A model generated the notes under the pieces. It had not been told where the DNA came from and made no database searches. It saw only the letters and a list, made by a program, of their open reading frames with translations. Below are positions 27,308 through 36,393 of a stretch of DNA of 64,000 nucleotides, one piece after another; positions within the stretch are counted from its first letter, which is position 1; every line of letters begins with the position of its first letter. The DNA lies in the NCBI RefSeq assembly GCF_000379765.1, contig NZ_KB903431.1, forward strand, positions 186,001 to 250,000, read 5' to 3'. Both the position numbers and the translations under genes were made by a program. The DNA comes from Flexithrix dorotheae DSM 6795 (GTDB lineage: Bacteria; Bacteroidota; Bacteroidia; Cytophagales; Flammeovirgaceae).

Positions 27308-27946
27308 ATGCAGAAAACTAAGAAACTCAGTACCAAACAAAAAATTATTCAAACATCAATTGAACTATTCAATGAGCAGGGAGCCCAAAATATTACCAGC
27401 AGGCATATTGCTGCAAAGTTGGGTATCAGTCATGGGAACCTTGATTACCATTATAAAACCAAAGAGGCTTTAATGATTGCCATCTATGAACAGATGCGAA
27501 CCGAAATGTCAGAATCCTACAATTCCAGGATTGATTTTACTTCCTCTTTCGAACATTTTCAACGCTTGCTAAAACACCTGGATGAATTCAATCTAAAATA
27601 CAGATTCTTCAACCTGGATGTTTTGGAAATTTCCCGCTCTTTTCCTCAACTGAGTCGCCTTTTAGAAGAAACTATCCAACTGAGAAAAAAGCAGATGGAA
27701 GACCTTTTCAAAGAATTTATTCAGGAGGGTTTTATTCAGGAAAAATCACAAAAAGAATATTCCAGACTCCAGCATCACATTAGAATAATCATTACTTTTT
27801 GGTTACCACAAAAAGAAATTCTGAGTAGTTTCCAATCTACGGAAACCGGAGAAATGGTCAGACATATTTGGGCATTATTAACCCCATATTTTACCCCAGA
27901 AGGGCAAAAAGAATATGAAAGAGTGATGAAGGATTGGCCGGTTTAA
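27308..27946 (+). CDS. TetR/AcrR-family transcriptional regulator
   Basis: A 212-residue regulator. I use the ATG at 27308, right after the terminator; an upstream in-frame ATG at 27233 would run through the hairpin. The HTH is at about residues 11-57, with STKQKIIQTSIELFNEQG, ITSRHIAAKLGISHGNLDYHYKTKEAL. The remaining helical domain would bind a small ligand. It is unusual as the local regulator of a SusC/D locus, where HTCS or sigma/anti-sigma pairs are commoner. The palindromes O1-O3 are of the kind TetR dimers bind, which makes it the best candidate (inference). Confidence 0.9.
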   Translation: MQKTKKLSTKQKIIQTSIELFNEQGAQNITSRHIAAKLGISHGNLDYHYKTKEALMIAIYEQMRTEMSESYNSRIDFTSSFEHFQRLLKHLDEFNLKYRFFNLDVLEISRSFPQLSRLLEETIQLRKKQMEDLFKEFIQEGFIQEKSQKEYSRLQHHIRIIITFWLPQKEILSSFQSTETGEMVRHIWALLTPYFTPEGQKEYERVMKDWPV

Positions 27947-27978
27947 GGTAATTTCTATTAGTGAAAATTAAAATAAAA

Positions 27979-29475
27979 ATGAAGATTCAATTTCTGTTCA
28001 CCTATTTATTCATTCATTTGATCTTTTTTGCATGCCAAAAGCCAAAAGATCACAAAAGGCCAAATATCATTGTAATTCTGGCAGATGATCTTGGATATGG
28101 GGATTTATCCTGTTATAATGAAAATCCAATTTTTAAAACAAATCATATAGATAAACTGGCTGCGCAGGGAATCCGTTTTACAGATGCTCATTCTTCCTCT
28201 GCGGTGTGCACTCCAACCCGTTATAGCATTCTTACGGGCAGATATTCCTGGCGAACAAAATTAAAAAAGTGGGTTTTAAAGCCCTGGGAAGCTCCACTTA
28301 TTGAAACTGACCGACTAACCCTGCCAACATTGCTTAAAAAACAAGGATATTATACAACAGCGGTTGGCAAATGGCATTTAGGGTGGAATTGGCCTGGTCG
28401 GGATTCGCTTGCTGTGATGAAAAGTAATGGTGAAAATGTGGATTATTCAAGTGGAATTACAGGAGGACCGTTAAACTGTGGTTTTGATTATTATTTTGGA
28501 GATGATGTTCCCAATTATCCTCCATATACATTTATTGAAAATGAAAAAGTCTCTGCAGTACCGACTATCCAGAAACCAGATAGTTTATTTGGCCACAAAG
28601 GTAAGATGGCTTCGAACTGGAAGTTAGCACAGGTAATGCCGGCAATTACCGAAAAAGCAGTAAAAGAGATTGAAAAGGCCTCACAAAACAAAGACAATCC
28701 CTTCTTTCTTTATTTTGCCCTTACTGCTCCACATACCCCAATTGCCCCAACCGGGCAGTTTACAAACAAAAGTGGAGCAGGGCTTTATGGAGATTATGTA
28801 ATGCAGGTCGATTGGACTGTAGGCCAAATTTTGGAGGCATTGGAAAGAAATCATTTATCAGAGAATACCCTGGTTATTTTCACAAGTGATAATGGCTCAC
28901 CTGCAAGAGATGGGACGAATTACAGTGGTCCTACAGGTTCAGTTATTGAAAAGTACGGGCATAAAGCCAACGGGGACTTACGGGGTTTAAAGGCTGATAT
29001 TTGGGAAGGAGGACACAGAGTTCCATTTATTGTTTCGTGGGGTAAGGAAATACCAAATGGGCTGACGAATAATAATACCATTTGCTCCATGGATTTGATG
29101 GCCACTATTGCTGATTTAACCGGTTACCATTTGCCAGAAAATGCAGGAGAAGATAGCGAGAATATCTTACCATTGTTGTATGGAAAAGATCATCCGGAGC
29201 TAAAAAAACGTGCACTTGTGCATCATTCAGGTGCTGGAGTTTTTGCCATAAGAAAAGGAGATTGGAAACTAATCCTTTCCAATAAATCGGGTGGTTTTAG
29301 TGATTCAAAATATCCTCAGGGATTTGGAATAGAAACTGCAGGCCAATTGTATAATTTAAAGGAGGATTTGAATGAAGAAGTTAATCTTTATCATCAATTT
29401 CCTGATAAGGTAAATGAACTTTCGGACATGCTGAAGGATATTCAGGAAAAAGAGTCTTCGGTGCTGATAGAATAA
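27979..29475 (+). CDS. Formylglycine-dependent sulfatase (S1 family), lipoprotein
   Basis: A 498-residue sulfatase from the ATG at 27979 (a GTG at 27961 is also in frame). The signal MKIQFLFTYLFIHLIFFAC gives a lipobox with C19. IVILADDLGYGD, the site CTPTR with formylglycine cysteine C77, YSILTGRYSWR, GKWHLGWNW, FTSDNGS and WEGGHRVPF are present. It shares its subfamily-specific inserts with the sulfatase at 16229-17842. It follows the TetR gene by 32 bp and precedes the beta-propeller hydrolase gene, forming a desulfation/hydrolysis run. Confidence 0.94.
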   Translation: MKIQFLFTYLFIHLIFFACQKPKDHKRPNIIVILADDLGYGDLSCYNENPIFKTNHIDKLAAQGIRFTDAHSSSAVCTPTRYSILTGRYSWRTKLKKWVLKPWEAPLIETDRLTLPTLLKKQGYYTTAVGKWHLGWNWPGRDSLAVMKSNGENVDYSSGITGGPLNCGFDYYFGDDVPNYPPYTFIENEKVSAVPTIQKPDSLFGHKGKMASNWKLAQVMPAITEKAVKEIEKASQNKDNPFFLYFALTAPHTPIAPTGQFTNKSGAGLYGDYVMQVDWTVGQILEALERNHLSENTLVIFTSDNGSPARDGTNYSGPTGSVIEKYGHKANGDLRGLKADIWEGGHRVPFIVSWGKEIPNGLTNNNTICSMDLMATIADLTGYHLPENAGEDSENILPLLYGKDHPELKKRALVHHSGAGVFAIRKGDWKLILSNKSGGFSDSKYPQGFGIETAGQLYNLKEDLNEEVNLYHQFPDKVNELSDMLKDIQEKESSVLIE

Positions 29476-29521
29476 AAATATTTGCAATAAATAATTATCT
29501 GCGATCAACTCATAAAAATAC

Positions 29522-30748
29522 ATGAACACCAATACTATTATAATTGCTTTATTAATTTGGGGAAGTGTTTTATTCCCAGGTTGTCAAAATAAAACCATAA
29601 GCATTTCTCCCCAGGCTATAGATGCCCGTGTAGGAAGTATCAATGGTACACCTGTTTTGCAGGGATCTTCCATATTGGAAGTACCGGATTACTTTGTTTG
29701 GGGAGGAAGTGTGGTTGAAGGGGACGATGGCCGTTTCCATATGCTTTATGCTACCTGGGAAGCCGGAAATGACTGGCCTGCCTTTAGCAATAGCTGGGTG
29801 TTACATTCAAAAATTGCTTATGCAGTTTCTGATTACCCCGACAAAAATTTTATTCCCCAAAAAATAGTATTGAAAGGCAGAACGCATGAAGGAGATTCAA
29901 CTGCCTGGGATGCACAAATGGTTCATAATCCCCATATAAAAAAATTTAATGACCGCTATTATTTGTATTATATTGGGGCCAGGGATCCTGGGGTACAACC
30001 CGCAGGGAGTCAGGGTGCCGGGCTGAATAAGCGGAATCGGGTGCAGCAATCCCAACACATTGGGGTAATTGAATTTGACTCTTTTAAAGATTTGCTTCAA
30101 GGGAAATTTAACCGTCCCAAACAACCCTTACTTAGTCCCCGGACGAGGGTAAAAAAAGACAATGTAGTGAATCCTTCTCCTCCCGGAACAATTGCCAAAC
30201 CAGATAATCTCATTGTAGTAAATCCATCAGTAGTTTATAGACCAAATGATAAAAAATACCTGCTTTATTTCAAGGGAAATATTTATGATCCAAATTGGCG
30301 GGGTGTTCATGGAGTGGCAATCTCCGATTCTCCTACAGGTCCATTTCAACCACTTGATAACCATGTATTTGATATGCGGACAGAGGATGGAAAAATTGCC
30401 AGTGCAGAAGATCCTTATGTCTGGTATCACAAAGGAAATAAATGTTTCTATGCGGTATTCAAGGATTTTTCAGGCAAGATTACCGGCCAGGAACCTGGAT
30501 TGGCCATGCTGCAATCAGTGGACGGAATTAAATGGGAAAAGCCGGGAAATGCTTTATTCATGAAAAAGGAACTTACTTTATCTAATGGAGAAAAAGTAAA
30601 AGTTGACAGGCTGGAAAGACCACAAATATTAGTGGATGAAAATGGAAATCCACAGGCAGTTTATTTAGCCAGTTCTATAGAACCAGCCAATAAAAAAACA
30701 GACGGGACTACTTTTAATGTTCAGGTGTCTCTCAGGATGAAAAAATAA
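29522..30748 (+). CDS. Putative five-bladed beta-propeller glycoside hydrolase (GH43/GH117-like clan), lipoprotein
   Basis: A 408-residue lipoprotein (lipobox LFPGC, C21). Repeated blade-like segments with an acidic residue at equivalent positions can be seen: YFVWGGSVVEGDDGRFHMLYATW, WDAQMVHNPHIKKFNDRYYLYYIG, VVNPSVVYRPNDKKYLLYFKG, ASAEDPYVWYHKGNKCFYAVFKDF and LERPQILVDENGNPQAVYLAS. This matches the five-bladed propeller fold of GH32/43/62/68/117 enzymes. I cannot place it in a numbered family; GH117-type alpha-galactosidases and GH43 fucosidase-like or arabinosidase-like enzymes are both conceivable. It sits between two sulfatase genes. Confidence 0.75.
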   Translation: MNTNTIIIALLIWGSVLFPGCQNKTISISPQAIDARVGSINGTPVLQGSSILEVPDYFVWGGSVVEGDDGRFHMLYATWEAGNDWPAFSNSWVLHSKIAYAVSDYPDKNFIPQKIVLKGRTHEGDSTAWDAQMVHNPHIKKFNDRYYLYYIGARDPGVQPAGSQGAGLNKRNRVQQSQHIGVIEFDSFKDLLQGKFNRPKQPLLSPRTRVKKDNVVNPSPPGTIAKPDNLIVVNPSVVYRPNDKKYLLYFKGNIYDPNWRGVHGVAISDSPTGPFQPLDNHVFDMRTEDGKIASAEDPYVWYHKGNKCFYAVFKDFSGKITGQEPGLAMLQSVDGIKWEKPGNALFMKKELTLSNGEKVKVDRLERPQILVDENGNPQAVYLASSIEPANKKTDGTTFNVQVSLRMKK

Positions 30749-30833
30749 GTTTTCCAAAAAATAGATAATTGGAAATTAAGGGTTTCCAGAAAGTTTTAAT
30801 CAAATCGCAATTAGTTAATCAAAAAAAAATCAA

Positions 30834-32201
30834 GTGAAATACATACAAAGACCAACAAGATATAATTACTTTCTATTCATTTTTATATTTATTTTTTGCA
30901 ACCAGCTATTTGGTCAAGACAAACATAAAAATGATCTGCCCAATTTCATCATTTTGTTTTGTGATGATTTGGGTTATGGAGATATTGGTTCATATGGTCA
31001 TCCTACAATTAAAACCCCCAACATTGACAAAATGGCTGGAGAGGGTATGAAATTTACCAGTTTTTACACGGGTTCTCCTGCCTGTACAGCCAGCAGGTAT
31101 TCTCTTCTGACCGGACGTTTCCCTGTAATGTCAGGGTTTGGCTGGGTATTATATCCTAAATCCGAAAAAGGAATTCATCCGAAAGAATTCACCATGGCTG
31201 AGGCATTAAAGGAAAAAGGATACACTACTGGAATGTTTGGGAAATGGCATTTGGGAAGCACTAAAAAGGAATACCTGCCCTTGCAAAATGGTTTTGATGA
31301 ATATATTGGCTTCCCTTATAGCAATGATATGATTCCTCCTAAATGGCCTTCCATTCCTTTGCTTTCTGGAAATGATACCCTGGAGCTGGACCCTGATCAA
31401 CGAAAATTGACTGGTCTGTATACCCAAAAAGCCATAGAATTTATACAACAGAATAAAAAGAAACCATTTTTTGTTTATATGCCTTATGCCATGCCACATG
31501 TTCCTTTGCACCCCGGGGAGCAATTTGCAGGCAAATCTCAAAGAGGGAAATATGGGGATGTTGTTGAAGAAATTGATTGGAGTGTGGGAGAAATCATTAA
31601 AGCAGTAAAAAAAGCCGGAGTGGCGGAAAATACCCTGATCTGGTTTACCAGTGATAATGGCCCCTGGTTAATCAAAAATGATGAAGGGGGTTCTGCCGGC
31701 TTGTTACGAGATGGAAAAGGCAGCACCTGGGAAGGCGGAATGCGTGTGCCCTCAGTAGCTTTTTGGCCTGGAAAAATTCAACCAAATTCAGTGAATAGTC
31801 AGTTGACAAGCACATTAGACTTATATGTTACTTTCCTTGGTTTGGCCGGGATAAATATGCCCACAGATAGAATTATTGATGGAAAGGATATTTCCGGTTA
31901 CCTTTTCCCAAATAAAAAAATGGTTGTAGCACCAAAGTCATTTTTTTATTATGGATTCAATCAGGAGATATTTGCAGTTAGAAAAGGGTCCTGGAAATTG
32001 CATATCAAAACTTACAGCCAGTTAAAAATTGATTATTTTAATGGGGAGATTCCTCTTTTATTTAATGTGGATACCGATCCTTCTGAAAAATATAATGTAG
32101 CTGCAAAACACCCTGAAATTGTAAAAGAATTGCTGGAAGAGATTGAAAAGCAAAACAACAGGGTAGCAGCAAAACCTGATTATTTTACAGAAATGAAGTG
32201 A
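30834..32201 (+). CDS. Formylglycine-dependent sulfatase (S1 family), secreted
   Basis: A 455-residue sulfatase starting with GTG, since the signal peptide (YNYFLFIFIFIFCNQLFGQ) begins within 10 residues and no ATG is suitably placed. FIILFCDDLGYGDIGSYG binds metal. The catalytic motif is CTASR (C84) rather than C-x-P-x-R; alanine at the third position is tolerated in part of the family. SLLTGR, GKWHLG, YAMPHVPLHP, FTSDNGPW and WEGGMRVP complete the site. It differs clearly from the sulfatases at 16229 and 27979 and so probably removes sulfate from a different position. It is the last gene of the rightward run. Confidence 0.93.
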   Translation: MKYIQRPTRYNYFLFIFIFIFCNQLFGQDKHKNDLPNFIILFCDDLGYGDIGSYGHPTIKTPNIDKMAGEGMKFTSFYTGSPACTASRYSLLTGRFPVMSGFGWVLYPKSEKGIHPKEFTMAEALKEKGYTTGMFGKWHLGSTKKEYLPLQNGFDEYIGFPYSNDMIPPKWPSIPLLSGNDTLELDPDQRKLTGLYTQKAIEFIQQNKKKPFFVYMPYAMPHVPLHPGEQFAGKSQRGKYGDVVEEIDWSVGEIIKAVKKAGVAENTLIWFTSDNGPWLIKNDEGGSAGLLRDGKGSTWEGGMRVPSVAFWPGKIQPNSVNSQLTSTLDLYVTFLGLAGINMPTDRIIDGKDISGYLFPNKKMVVAPKSFFYYGFNQEIFAVRKGSWKLHIKTYSQLKIDYFNGEIPLLFNVDTDPSEKYNVAAKHPEIVKELLEEIEKQNNRVAAKPDYFTEMK

Positions 32202-32300
32202 GCCAAAAGTAAAGTCCTCTATTGGAATGTAAAGCAGAAATTACCTTATTGGGAAGGGCTTTCTGGACTTTTTAATGGGTATACCGATGGAAAACAAATT

Positions 32301-32338
32301 GGGAAATATTACCCTGGAGCACCAGCGTAATATTTCCC
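32301..32338. terminator. Strong hairpin between convergent genes
   Basis: Perfect 12-bp arms GGGAAATATTAC (32301-32312) and GTAATATTTCCC (32327-32338), continued inward by CTGG/CCAG after a single C-C mismatch. It lies between the 3' ends of the rightward sulfatase and leftward PafA genes and should serve both strands, although the U-run is weak. Confidence 0.62.
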
Positions 32339-32372
32339 ATCCTGAGTGTTTTTCAGGAAAAACATGAAGTGA

Positions 32373-34010
32373 TCATTTATCTTTTAACAATTCCGAAATG
32401 GGTTGAATATCAGCATCATCCGGCAATGGGATATTTAGTATCATGGACAGGGTAGGGACTATTTGGGTAATGGCATAGGGCTGGCTTGTTTCCCCATGAG
32501 GGATATTCCAGCCATACCATAATAGTGGCACGTGAGTATCTGCAATGTAACCTGTCCCGTGGGTGGTCCCATAACGTCTTTCACCCATCCAGCCTGAATA
32601 AAATTGCAAAATTATATCTCCTGAATTATTGTAATTGTAACCATTGCTCATTAGTGAGATCAACCGGTTATCCTCACTGTTAGACATCACGGAAGGTATG
32701 AAAACTTCTTTTACTCCTTCATAATTTTGCAGGAAAGCTCCAGCTTCCTCTACCAGTTCTCTGTTTTGCCCAACCAGCTTTTGATCAAAATAGACCTGGG
32801 TACCGTCCGAGAAAGAAACATACTTTTGTTCCTTAAATTTAGTGGATAAATGCTGGTCAATATCTTTTTTTAATTGATGGGTAGCATAAAAACCTCCGGG
32901 AAGATTATTTTCATTTAAGAATTCGGGATTGTCACTTCCGGCATGATCGGCTGTTAAAAATAAAAGGTAATTACCTTTCCCTATTTCCTTATCCAGGAAG
33001 GATAAAAGCGCTTCCATATCCCTGTCGAGTCTAATATAGGTGTCTTCCAGTTCTTTGGCACGAATTCCAAAATTATGACCTACATAATCAGTACTTGAAA
33101 AACTAATGGTCAGCATATCCGTTTCGGGACCTTTTCCCAGTTTTTCGCCTTTAATGGCGGAGTAGGCTAATTGTGTAAGTAGGTTATTTCCGTAAGGTAC
33201 TTCCGAAATGAGCGAAAAATTTCCATTTTCTTTTCTCAGTTTTTTCAGGTTGTAGGGAAATACGGAATCTTTTCGGCCTTTATATATTTTTTCATATGGG
33301 CTGTTATCAGGATTACTATTTGTGTATTTTTCATCTGCTAATAAGGGCTCCCACTTCAGGTTAAGCAATGAATCAGCTACCTTTCTTTGATTAAATTCAA
33401 TTAACCAATCAGGCAGTTTTTCACCGTAATAGGAGCTCGAAATGAAATCTCCGGTATGCGAATTATACCAAAAAGCATGATCGGCCATATGGCCGGCTGG
33501 AAAAATAGCACCTCTGTCTTTTAAAGAAATTCCGATTACTTTTGAGCGGGAATTGGTGAACAATTTCAGTTCATCGGCAAATGCAGTAGTGAGGAGATTT
33601 TTAGGCGAGCGGGAGAATGAATCAAATTTATCAGATGCGATTCCCTTGTTGTCAACCAGTCTCACTGAGGTGTCTTCAGCACAATACACAGTTCTTTTTA
33701 AGTCTCTGCTGTACCAGTCATTTGCCACTATTCCATGGTTTCTGGGAGTAGTTCCGGAATATATGGATGCATGTCCGGGACCGGTATAGGTAGGAACATA
33801 ATTATAATGGGTGTTTTTACTGTTGAAACCTTCCCCCATTAACCTGTTAAATCCTCCAGCACCAAAGTTCCCCCTGAACCTGTACAAGTATTCAGCCCGC
33901 ATTTGATCCACTACAATTCCCACTAACAGTTTTGGCTTTTCAGTGGTTTGGGCAAATAATGCAAATCCGGTGGATAAATAGCATAATATAGCAATTAATG
34001 ATTTTTTCAT
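32373..34010 (-). CDS. pafA: PafA-type alkaline phosphatase, periplasmic
   Basis: A 545-residue member of the alkaline phosphatase superfamily with a signal peptide (cleavage near LFAQ). The block KLLVGIVVDQMRAEYLYR supplies a metal ligand, YVPTYTGPGHASIYSGTTP carries the threonine nucleophile (T76), GIVANDWY the N97 equivalent, and ISLKDRGAIFPAGH the K-x-R pair (K164, R166). TADHAGSDNPEF and GTTHGTGY give remaining zinc ligands. These are the signature residues of the calcium-independent Elizabethkingia-type PafA, which cleaves phosphate monoesters broadly. Family assignment is strong. It is the last gene of a leftward run after a sulfatase and the propeller/alpha-toroid gene, so it may dephosphorylate glycan fragments or provide phosphate. 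Confidence 0.92.
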   Translation of the reverse strand: MKKSLIAILCYLSTGFALFAQTTEKPKLLVGIVVDQMRAEYLYRFRGNFGAGGFNRLMGEGFNSKNTHYNYVPTYTGPGHASIYSGTTPRNHGIVANDWYSRDLKRTVYCAEDTSVRLVDNKGIASDKFDSFSRSPKNLLTTAFADELKLFTNSRSKVIGISLKDRGAIFPAGHMADHAFWYNSHTGDFISSSYYGEKLPDWLIEFNQRKVADSLLNLKWEPLLADEKYTNSNPDNSPYEKIYKGRKDSVFPYNLKKLRKENGNFSLISEVPYGNNLLTQLAYSAIKGEKLGKGPETDMLTISFSSTDYVGHNFGIRAKELEDTYIRLDRDMEALLSFLDKEIGKGNYLLFLTADHAGSDNPEFLNENNLPGGFYATHQLKKDIDQHLSTKFKEQKYVSFSDGTQVYFDQKLVGQNRELVEEAGAFLQNYEGVKEVFIPSVMSNSEDNRLISLMSNGYNYNNSGDIILQFYSGWMGERRYGTTHGTGYIADTHVPLLWYGWNIPHGETSQPYAITQIVPTLSMILNIPLPDDADIQPISELLKDK

Positions 34011-34113
34011 TTTGTTAGTTTAATTAAAAAATTTCCTTAACTGAAACTACAGCTCATGGCCAAAGCTAATAAGGAATTAATAAATTATTTAAGGACTTTT
34101 GAGTGATTTGGAA

Positions 34114-36270
34114 CTACTTAAATAAATGATGGTATCTCGCCATCCAGTAGGTTAAAAGAAAGTATGTTCCGGAAACCTCCCGGCTACCGTTTACTCCGCT
34201 ATCGAACTGATAAGGATTGGTATTCCATCTGAATATTCTTGATTCAGGTGTTGGAATTGGATTGTTGGCTTGTCGTTGTCCTCCTCTTCCTACCAAGTCA
34301 TTTTCTACCAGATCCCAACGATGGCTATTGGTCATATTCCAGTCAATCAAATCTAAGGGAAAAAGCTCCAATTCCTCTTTGGCAATTTCAAGGTCACAGT
34401 CTTTCTGAAGGAAAATACTGGCGATTACATTCCAGGTGGGCATTCTGTCGGGTTGGCAAACTCTCCAGGTGCGCTCAATACTTTTTTTGAAATATGGCCA
34501 ATACTGATCGTCTCTGGCATAAGAGGATAAACTGTAATAAGGTAAATAAGTCAGTATGTCATCAGAAAAACCGTTTTCATAAGGGCCATAAATTTTGGCT
34601 TCAACTGTATTTTCTGCGTAATGATGGTTTTCAATTAAATATCGGTAAGTCTCTTCATATTTTTGATCGCCTGTGATGTAAACCGCTACTTTCAGAAAAG
34701 ACAACAATTCCAGCGAATACAATCCTTTTTCATAAGCCCAGTTTTTAGAATGGTTTAGTGAATCAGGTTGCCAAATGCCCCATCTGGTAGGCTTTCCATC
34801 ATAATCGATCAGTTGAAAATCGTTTTCAATGATATGATCCATGATCCGCTTTACCAGAGCTTTTACCCTTTTTTTCATCTCCTTGTCTGCCACCAGGTCA
34901 TAAAATAAAGCTACGGAAAATATTTGACCCACCATTTCGTCTGAACTGCAATCGTCCAGCCATTGCCAGTCTTTGTTGGGTGAAGGTCGCCATTTTTTGG
35001 GATGAGGAGAACGGGATTGCTTAACTAAATCAGTTGACCGGGCAAATGACCTGGCCGGTAAGCCTGAAATTCCTGTTACCGTTTCCAGCCTTTCCACGGC
35101 TTCAAAAGTGCGGATGGCATTTTTTTTCGCCTCTTCCGATTGAGTGACCGCAAAGCGAAAACACGCTGCTGCCAGATAAGTGGATGTCCATAATCCATCA
35201 TTATCCTGATTTTCGGTGCGGCTTGAAGAAAGGTCTCCCGGTACATCAAGATGGGAAAAATTGATTAATCCCAAACGATTATGTCTTTCTGCAATTATTT
35301 TTTCATAATGTGCAGCTTTTTCTTCCAGGTTCATTTCCACCTGTTGAATCTGGCTGATGCCTTCAGGGGTGGCAATCCAGGTGGTGTGTTCATCAATTGG
35401 GAGAATATCATTGATTTTGTCATGAGGTATCCATCTTTTTCCCTGGTAATAATGCCACTTATCATCTTTCTTGGCTACTCCCTTATTTGTGCCAAACCAT
35501 AAAATATCATTATATGATTTTATAGTAGTCACCGGACCATAGGGAAGGCCATGCTTTCCACTCCACATCCAATGGTTGCCATCATTGGCAATACATCCAA
35601 CAGAATAGGGGGCACTAAATATTAAATCATTGGTACCCTTTGGAATATGAAGATCGAAATACCTTTCTTCCGTCCCAATAGCCATTAATATTTTATCCAG
35701 ATTTTGCCATTCTTTTGGAACTCTTTTTAAAAGACCTTTATTTGTGGCCACCCAAAGAATGCCTTCTCGATCCTGGGCAATGGCATTTACTCTTTTTCCA
35801 TTTGTTTCCTTTACTTTTTCCCAGGTTTCATCTTTAAAGGAAAACATCCCATTTGGTGTGCCTGTATGCAGAATTTTTCCCTCCCAGAAAAAACTTAAAA
35901 CAGAATCTCCCTGTACCTGATCGGGCAGGGGAATTTTAAGCGAACCGTCTTCATTTTGTAAAAAACTTTCTGTTAGTAACCAAAGGTTACCATTTGCATC
36001 AATTTCTGCGGACAAATATTTTGTGTTGCCCGTTTTTCCTTTCCATTTTCCTTGCTTGTGTTTGTAAAGTACTTGTGGTGTGACTGCTATAATTTCATCT
36101 TGAAGGCTGAATAATTTTAAAACATTTTGTGCGGCACCTTCAGGCAATTGAATTTCCGTTTTAACTTCCTGAAAAAATGGTTTTAATTTTACAGAAGGGA
36201 GTTGTTGTCCATAGCTCACCAAATAATTAAGTATAAGAAAAAAAGAGAAAAAGTAGCGTTTTATTTTCAT
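34114..36270 (-). CDS. Secreted propeller plus (alpha/alpha) toroid protein, candidate carbohydrate-active enzyme
   Basis: A 718-residue exported protein (signal MKIKRYFFSFFLILNYLVSYGQ). Residues about 30-310 are repeats of the two-component-regulator propeller kind, with GNLWLLTES, GILWVATNKGLLKR, NDILWFGTNKGVAKK and HTTWIATPEG, but no kinase follows. After a helical linker, residues about 330-718 form a helix-rich domain: NDGLWTSTYLAAACFRFAV, GLPARSF, WQWLDDCSSDEMVGQIF, WAYEKGLYSLELLSFLKVAVYITGD and a C-terminal SGVNGSREVSGTYFLLTYWMARYHHLF. That pattern fits an (alpha/alpha) barrel such as is found in many lyases and unsaturated glucuronyl hydrolases. I do not recognise a numbered family. 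It sits between a sulfatase and PafA. Confidence 0.75.
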   Translation of the reverse strand: MKIKRYFFSFFLILNYLVSYGQQLPSVKLKPFFQEVKTEIQLPEGAAQNVLKLFSLQDEIIAVTPQVLYKHKQGKWKGKTGNTKYLSAEIDANGNLWLLTESFLQNEDGSLKIPLPDQVQGDSVLSFFWEGKILHTGTPNGMFSFKDETWEKVKETNGKRVNAIAQDREGILWVATNKGLLKRVPKEWQNLDKILMAIGTEERYFDLHIPKGTNDLIFSAPYSVGCIANDGNHWMWSGKHGLPYGPVTTIKSYNDILWFGTNKGVAKKDDKWHYYQGKRWIPHDKINDILPIDEHTTWIATPEGISQIQQVEMNLEEKAAHYEKIIAERHNRLGLINFSHLDVPGDLSSSRTENQDNDGLWTSTYLAAACFRFAVTQSEEAKKNAIRTFEAVERLETVTGISGLPARSFARSTDLVKQSRSPHPKKWRPSPNKDWQWLDDCSSDEMVGQIFSVALFYDLVADKEMKKRVKALVKRIMDHIIENDFQLIDYDGKPTRWGIWQPDSLNHSKNWAYEKGLYSLELLSFLKVAVYITGDQKYEETYRYLIENHHYAENTVEAKIYGPYENGFSDDILTYLPYYSLSSYARDDQYWPYFKKSIERTWRVCQPDRMPTWNVIASIFLQKDCDLEIAKEELELFPLDLIDWNMTNSHRWDLVENDLVGRGGQRQANNPIPTPESRIFRWNTNPYQFDSGVNGSREVSGTYFLLTYWMARYHHLFK

Positions 36271-36393
36271 GTTAAAAATGGTATACTCTTACAGGGATTT
36301 CTAATTACAATAAATACTCCCTTTCCGGTAATGTGTACCACTAACACGGTTCATATTTTCCAAAAAATACCCTGGAGTCTGTATTTCCGAATG

